A DNA stretch of 64,000 bases. Origin: Gillisia mitskevichiae (lineage in GTDB: Bacteria > Bacteroidota > Bacteroidia > Flavobacteriales > Flavobacteriaceae). How positions within the stretch are numbered: the first letter of the stretch is position 1; each line of letters begins with the position of its first letter. Position numbers and translations under genes: made by a program. Positions 59,730 through 64,000 of the stretch are shown here, in pieces. The stretch spans positions 1,178,001 through 1,242,000 of the forward strand of contig NZ_RBLG01000001.1 of assembly GCF_003634585.1 (NCBI RefSeq), read 5' to 3'. Below the pieces are notes generated by a model, which was not told the origin of the DNA, did no database searches, and worked only from the letters and a program-made list of their open reading frames with translations.

Positions 59730-61631
59730 ATGAGATTTAAAGCCCTAGTCGCCATAATTCTCTTTGTAAATTCCCCCTACATATTTTGCCAAGACGATTC
59801 TTTATCTATAACAAATATTCCACTAGAATTACTGGAAAATTCAAATTCCGTGATAAGGAATGAATCAATTTCTATTGAAATTGATGATGTAGATAAAATG
59901 ACTATTCAAACTAAAAGAATAGTAACTGTATTGAATAATTCAGGAGATGATCAAGTATCTTCATTAGAATTTTACAATAATAATTTAACTATTAAAAAGC
60001 AATCTGCAGTTGTTTACAATGCTCTGGGTAAAGAAGTCAAAAAATATAAGCAAAAAGACTTTAAGGATGTTAGTGCAGTAAGTTCTAACGATCTTTTTAC
60101 CGATAATAGGGTGAGTTATTTAGATTATACACCCACAAGTTATCCTTACACGATCTTGTATAATAGTGAAGTGGTCTCTAAAAACACTATTTTCATTCAG
60201 TCTTGGTCTCCTGTAGATAGAACCTCGCAAAGTGTTCAAGAGACTTCCTATAAGCTTACAAACCCTAAGAGCATTCCTTTGCGTATTAAGGAAACCAATA
60301 TTGATTCTTCTATCGTTAATTCCGGGGATAAGTTCAATGTGAAATATAGCGCAAGCAATATTGCTGCTCTTAAAGGTGAGCACTTAAGCCCTAGAATTTG
60401 GGATTATATACCCAAAGTAAAAATAGCATTACAGGATTTTGCATTAGCGGGTGTAAAAGGCAGTGCTAGTAATTGGCAAGATCTTGGACAATGGCAATAT
60501 GATCATTTATTAGTCAATAAGAATGAACTTTCTCCAGAGACCATTGCTGAGGTCAGGGATTTGACGATGGGTGTAAAGGAGCCAATGGAAAAAGCGAGAT
60601 TGATCTACGAATATATGCAGGCTAAAACCAGATATATAAGCATTCAGTTAGGGATTGGAGGTTGGATGCCTATGAATGCTCTTGAGGTAGATAATCTTGG
60701 TTATGGAGATTGCAAGGCATTAACAAATTATACATATTCCTTATTAGAAAGCCAAGGAATAAAATCTTATTACACGGTAGTTTACGCTGGTGAAGAGAAA
60801 CGAGATATAGATGGCGAGTTTGCATCGATGCAGGGAAATCATGTGATCTTAACTATTCCCCAAGAAAATGAGAATATTTATTTGGAATGTACCAGCCAAA
60901 CGGCCCCTTTCAATTACTTAGGCGATTTTACAGATAATAGAAATGTGTTGCTTATAAAACCATCTGGAGGGGAGATTATAAAGACTAAAAAATATGAGTT
61001 TGATGAGAATATTCAAGAAAATTCTATAGAACTTTTTTTAAACGCTAATGGCGATTTTGAAGGAGATTTCAAAAGAATATCTAAAGGCATTCAATACGGA
61101 AATACCTATGGATTGGAAAGAATAGCTTTTAAAGCTCAAAAAATATATTATAGAAAGCATTTAAGTTATTTGAAAAAGTTAGAAATAGATAGCTTAACAT
61201 TTTTAAACAGTAAAAAAGATAAAATCTTTACAGAGAAAATGGCTATTGCAGGTTCTAATTTTGGATCTGTAGCAGGAAAAAGATTATTGATTCCGCTAAG
61301 TATTGTTAATGTTGAAACTGAAGAAACTCCCAGATATTTGGATAGAAATCTGCCACTGGAGATACTTAGAGGAAAAACAATTAAAAATAAAACTGTATTA
61401 AATATTCCTGCAGAATATATAGTTGAAAGTATTCCTGAAAATATAGAGCTGCAAAATAAATTTGGAAGTTTTAAAATGGAAATCAAGGAAGAAAATAAAA
61501 AGATCATAGTGAATCAAACTTACATCCTGAAAGATGGATTATGGGAGAAAGAAGCTTATGAGGATTTCAGAAAATTTATGATCCAATTAAAAACTTTTAG
61601 TAATCAAAAAGCAGTAATTATTTCAAACTAA
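59730..61631 (+). CDS. Exported DUF3857 / transglutaminase-like protein, copy 1
   Basis: A 633-residue protein (start ATG 59730; signal peptide to about residue 20, IFCQ). It has an N-terminal DUF3857 domain (about 30-250; DDVDKMTIQTKRIVTVLN, FTDNRVSYLDYTPTSYPYTI) and a transglutaminase-like core with RLIYEYMQAKTRYISIQLGIGGWMPMNAL. The catalytic cysteine is in NLGYGDCKALTNYTYSLLES (about 328) and the histidine in MQGNHVILTI. A DUF3858-like C-terminal domain ends it. Paired genes of this kind are common in Flavobacteriia. Whether it is a cross-linking or a peptidase-like enzyme is not known. The next gene starts 11 nt later. Confidence 0.85.
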   Translation: MRFKALVAIILFVNSPYIFCQDDSLSITNIPLELLENSNSVIRNESISIEIDDVDKMTIQTKRIVTVLNNSGDDQVSSLEFYNNNLTIKKQSAVVYNALGKEVKKYKQKDFKDVSAVSSNDLFTDNRVSYLDYTPTSYPYTILYNSEVVSKNTIFIQSWSPVDRTSQSVQETSYKLTNPKSIPLRIKETNIDSSIVNSGDKFNVKYSASNIAALKGEHLSPRIWDYIPKVKIALQDFALAGVKGSASNWQDLGQWQYDHLLVNKNELSPETIAEVRDLTMGVKEPMEKARLIYEYMQAKTRYISIQLGIGGWMPMNALEVDNLGYGDCKALTNYTYSLLESQGIKSYYTVVYAGEEKRDIDGEFASMQGNHVILTIPQENENIYLECTSQTAPFNYLGDFTDNRNVLLIKPSGGEIIKTKKYEFDENIQENSIELFLNANGDFEGDFKRISKGIQYGNTYGLERIAFKAQKIYYRKHLSYLKKLEIDSLTFLNSKKDKIFTEKMAIAGSNFGSVAGKRLLIPLSIVNVETEETPRYLDRNLPLEILRGKTIKNKTVLNIPAEYIVESIPENIELQNKFGSFKMEIKEENKKIIVNQTYILKDGLWEKEAYEDFRKFMIQLKTFSNQKAVIISN

Positions 61632-61642
61632 CCAATTAAAAT

Positions 61643-63658
61643 ATGAAAAATCGTATACTACTTATCCTTTTTGTTGTCATAGTAAATACCATATATGCAC
61701 AAGATTATAAGTATGGAAAAGTATCTAAAGAAGAAGTATTAGAATTATCCCATCCAACAAATCCTGAAGCTAATGCTGCATTTTTATTTAAGAGCTCCAA
61801 TACATATTATGACTATAAAAAAGACAGAGGTTTTGTTTTAACTACAGATGTGCATGAGCGCATAAAAATCTACAACCAGGACGGTTTCGATTGGGCTACC
61901 AAGGAGATTAGTCTTTACAATTCTGGAAGCGATAAAGAAGAAGTTGTTGGGATAAGAGGAGAAACTTACAATATTGAAGAAGGCGAGTTGATCTCTCAAA
62001 AATTAAGTAAAGATGGGATTTTCGATGTTGAAGTAAATAAATATAGAAGTAAAGAGAAAATAACCATGCCTGCATTAAAAGAAGGCAGTGTGATAGAATA
62101 TAAGTATACTATAATTTCACCTTTTATATTTACTGTAGATAAGATGGAGCTTCAGAATACTATTCCAATTAAAAGATTGGAGACACAAATAATTATCCCA
62201 GAATATTTTATTTTTCAAAAGCATTCTAACCCAAAATCTCCATTAACGTTTAAAATTCAGGAATCACAAAAGAACACTTCACATACAAATACTAGTATAG
62301 AACGCAAGGGATGGAATGTAATCTCACATTCTAGAAGCACTTCTAAATTAGAATATAGAGAAAATATTTATAGAATAGAAGAAGAGAATATCCCTGCTCT
62401 TAAAAAAGAGGAATATGTAGATTATCTAAAAAACTATGCTGCATTTCTTTCATGGGAGTTATTATATACAAAGTTTCCATCGGGAGCAATTGAGAATTAT
62501 TCTGAAACTTGGGAGGATGTTGTAAATAAGATTTATAATAATTCAGAATTTGGTCAAGAACTTTCAATTACTAAATATTTTGATGATGATCTAGATGAGG
62601 TTTTAAAAGGTAAAAGCATACCTAAAGACAAGATGAACATAATTTTCCAATTTGTAAAAGATAAGGTTAAGTGGAACGATTATGTTGGATACTATTCAGA
62701 AAATGGAGTGCGAGACGCTTACAAAGAAGGGAATGGTAATATTGCAGATATTAATCTCATGCTTACATCCATGCTTAAATATGCTGGGCTAGATGCTAAT
62801 CCAATTTTAATTAGCACTAAGGATAACGGAATCCCTATTTATCCTAGCAGAACAGGATTTAACTATGTAGTTGCATCAGTAAAACTTAATAATAAAATTA
62901 TAATATTAGACGCCTCGCAAAAATATAATAATCCAGGTATGCTTTCAGAACATGCTAGGAACTGGATGGGAAGACTTGTTCGTGAAGATGGAAGCTCAGA
63001 GTGGGTAGATCTTATGGGAAAAGAGGTATCAGAATATAGAACAAATTTGAGAGTTCAAATCGAGGATGATCTTACAATTAAAGGAAAAGTCACCAATATT
63101 CTAGATGGTTATTATGCTAAAGAATTTAGAGAAGAAAAGAATAATTTAGGCGGAGAAAATTATATACAGCAATTAGAAGAGGATAAAGGAGATATTAAGA
63201 TTTCTAATATTGAAACGAAAAATAAAGAAATTTTAGATCAGGACATTAGGGAATCTTACGATTTCGATCTTAATAATGGGATTGAAAAAATTGGAAACAA
63301 CCTTTATTTAAAACCACTATTCTTTCTAACTAAAGATTCCAATCCTTTTAAATCTGATGAAAGAAATTACCCTATTTTCTTTAAATATCCTTCTATTGTC
63401 TCTAATACCGTACATGTTAAAATTCCAGATGCTTATGAAGTGGAGTCTATGCCAGAAAACCAGATTATTACAGTTAATAATGATGGAGCGGTATTTAAAC
63501 TAATTGTAGCCGCAACTGGTAAGTATTTAAAAATAGATTCCGAGTTTAAAATAAATACTGTTATATATTTGCCGGAGGAGTATGAAACTTTAAAGAATTT
63601 TTATAGCAGTATGATTGAGAAAAATTTGGAAACTATTGTACTGAAAAAAACATCATAA
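61643..63658 (+). CDS. Exported DUF3857 / transglutaminase-like protein, copy 2 (degenerate active site)
   Basis: A 671-residue exported protein (signal 1-19, IYAQ), distantly like the preceding one. The DUF3857 part includes DVHERIKIYNQDGFDWATKEISLY and TMPALKEGSVIEYKYTIISPFIF. The transglutaminase-like region around 330-420 reads QFVKDKVKWNDYVGYYSENGVRDAYKEGNGNIADINLMLTSMLKYAGLDANPILIST. At the usual catalytic Cys position (G-x-C-K/ADI) the sequence is GNGNIADINLML with no cysteine, so the active site seems lost and the protein may be a binding partner. It overlaps the MazG-like gene start (TAATG). Confidence 0.82.
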   Translation: MKNRILLILFVVIVNTIYAQDYKYGKVSKEEVLELSHPTNPEANAAFLFKSSNTYYDYKKDRGFVLTTDVHERIKIYNQDGFDWATKEISLYNSGSDKEEVVGIRGETYNIEEGELISQKLSKDGIFDVEVNKYRSKEKITMPALKEGSVIEYKYTIISPFIFTVDKMELQNTIPIKRLETQIIIPEYFIFQKHSNPKSPLTFKIQESQKNTSHTNTSIERKGWNVISHSRSTSKLEYRENIYRIEEENIPALKKEEYVDYLKNYAAFLSWELLYTKFPSGAIENYSETWEDVVNKIYNNSEFGQELSITKYFDDDLDEVLKGKSIPKDKMNIIFQFVKDKVKWNDYVGYYSENGVRDAYKEGNGNIADINLMLTSMLKYAGLDANPILISTKDNGIPIYPSRTGFNYVVASVKLNNKIIILDASQKYNNPGMLSEHARNWMGRLVREDGSSEWVDLMGKEVSEYRTNLRVQIEDDLTIKGKVTNILDGYYAKEFREEKNNLGGENYIQQLEEDKGDIKISNIETKNKEILDQDIRESYDFDLNNGIEKIGNNLYLKPLFFLTKDSNPFKSDERNYPIFFKYPSIVSNTVHVKIPDAYEVESMPENQIITVNNDGAVFKLIVAATGKYLKIDSEFKINTVIYLPEEYETLKNFYSSMIEKNLETIVLKKTS

Positions 63659-63984
63659 TGGATATACAAAATGCACAAGAGGCTGTAGATAAATGGATAC
63701 AAGATCATGGAGTTCGTTATTTTAACGAGCTTACAAATATGGCGCAACTTACAGAAGAGGTTGGGGAAGTTGCCCGTATCATCGCAAGACGATATGGAGA
63801 ACAAAGTGAGAAGGAGAGTGATAAAAATAAAGATCTTGGGGAGGAATTGGCAGATGTTATGTTTGTCGTGTTATGTTTGGCAAATCAAACAGGGATCAAT
63901 CTTCAGGATGCTTTCGATAAGAAATTGGATCTCAAGACAAAGCGGGATCATGACAGGCATCATAACAACGAAAAATTGAAATAA
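63658..63984 (+). CDS. MazG-like nucleotide pyrophosphohydrolase
   Basis: A 108-residue all-helical protein of the MazG/dUTPase-like superfamily. It has the metal-binding pattern QLTEEVGEVARIIARRYGEQ (E-x2-E) and LGEELADVMFVVLCLANQTGINL (E-x2-D), with NEL-type residues before it. Such enzymes hydrolyse non-canonical or excess nucleoside triphosphates to monophosphates. Its ATG overlaps the stop of the DUF3857 gene and its stop overlaps the next ATG (TAATG), so it sits inside a translationally coupled string. Substrate not deducible. Confidence 0.9.
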   Translation: MDIQNAQEAVDKWIQDHGVRYFNELTNMAQLTEEVGEVARIIARRYGEQSEKESDKNKDLGEELADVMFVVLCLANQTGINLQDAFDKKLDLKTKRDHDRHHNNEKLK

Positions 63985-64000
63985 TGAACTTTAAAAAAGT
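63984..64000 (+). CDS. Start of a further gene, cut by the window end
   Basis: An ATG overlaps the previous stop (TAATG) and opens a frame reading MNFKK before the window ends. The overlap is the same coupling used between the preceding genes. Too short to identify. Confidence 0.4.

Noticed and set aside
1-64000. CRISPR arrays, insertion sequences, prophage or conjugative genes
   Set aside because: Looked for repeats, transposase and phage-like proteins; none seen. The HTH-S24 repressor alone is not evidence for a prophage.

Overview
The window looks like chromosome from a Bacteroidetes bacterium of the family Flavobacteriaceae (Gramella/Christiangramia-like by feel; genus not proven). The DNA is AT-rich. 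Several promoters fit the Bacteroidetes pattern TTG-N19..23-TANNTTTG. A GldA gliding ABC ATPase, exported PEGG/plug-like proteins, DUF3857 transglutaminase-like proteins and many 'SC' lipoboxes all point the same way. I saw no rRNA, CRISPR array, transposase or phage genes, and no tRNA by eye.

Layout. 1-8.2 kb: end of a YihY-type membrane protein, thyA, an ergothioneine locus (egtB, egtD, DUF427, a convergent EgtE-like PLP enzyme), a 2TM protein with folA, a stress flavoprotein and fabD. 8.2-13.2 kb: two tandem paralogous exported proteins of about 787 residues. 13.2-20.7 kb: amidohydrolase, DegT aminotransferase, Kdo transferase, three tiny lipoproteins (one only 40 residues), an HTH-S24 repressor, a DUF892 protein and an App1-like phosphatase. 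20.7-33.6 kb: fatty-acid hydroxylase, deoxynucleoside kinase, DUF302 lipoprotein, AraC/aldehyde dehydrogenase/DUF779 cassette, a large propeller-amidohydrolase, Usp, 2-hydroxyacid dehydrogenase and acyl-CoA dehydrogenase.

33.6-51.3 kb is a sulfur/methionine island: metK, metY, metX, homoserine dehydrogenase, a second Cys/Met PLP enzyme, a second homoserine dehydrogenase, an Rrf2 regulator, the sulfate assimilation operon (DUF2061, cysH, cysD, cysN), an OsmC protein, split metH (two genes) and metF. 51.3-64 kb: a PagL-like outer membrane enzyme, a GIN-domain lipoprotein, gldA, the Phe/Tyr operon (pheA, aminotransferase, tyrA, DAHP synthase-chorismate mutase), rsgA, dtd, two DUF3857 proteins and a MazG-like pyrophosphohydrolase.

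The most interesting content is regulatory RNA between genes. Ahead of metY lie two consecutive short ORFs packed with Met and Cys codons, each followed by a strong intrinsic terminator whose 5' arm can pair with the end of the ORF: two leader-peptide attenuators in series. A diverged copy of the same double leader stands ahead of the second homoserine dehydrogenase; its first terminator is intact, but most Met/Cys codons are gone and its second terminator has lost its T tract. Ahead of pheA is another leader ORF with eight consecutive Phe/Tyr codons and a terminator. The metK leader resembles a SAM-II-type pseudoknot, and metH is preceded by a clear SAM-I (S-box) riboswitch. An Rrf2 gene sits just before a cys operon whose promoter carries a perfect inverted repeat at the expected start of transcription. 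Methionine/cysteine supply thus appears to be sensed in this one region by translation of Met/Cys codons, by two classes of SAM-binding RNA, and perhaps by a protein repressor.
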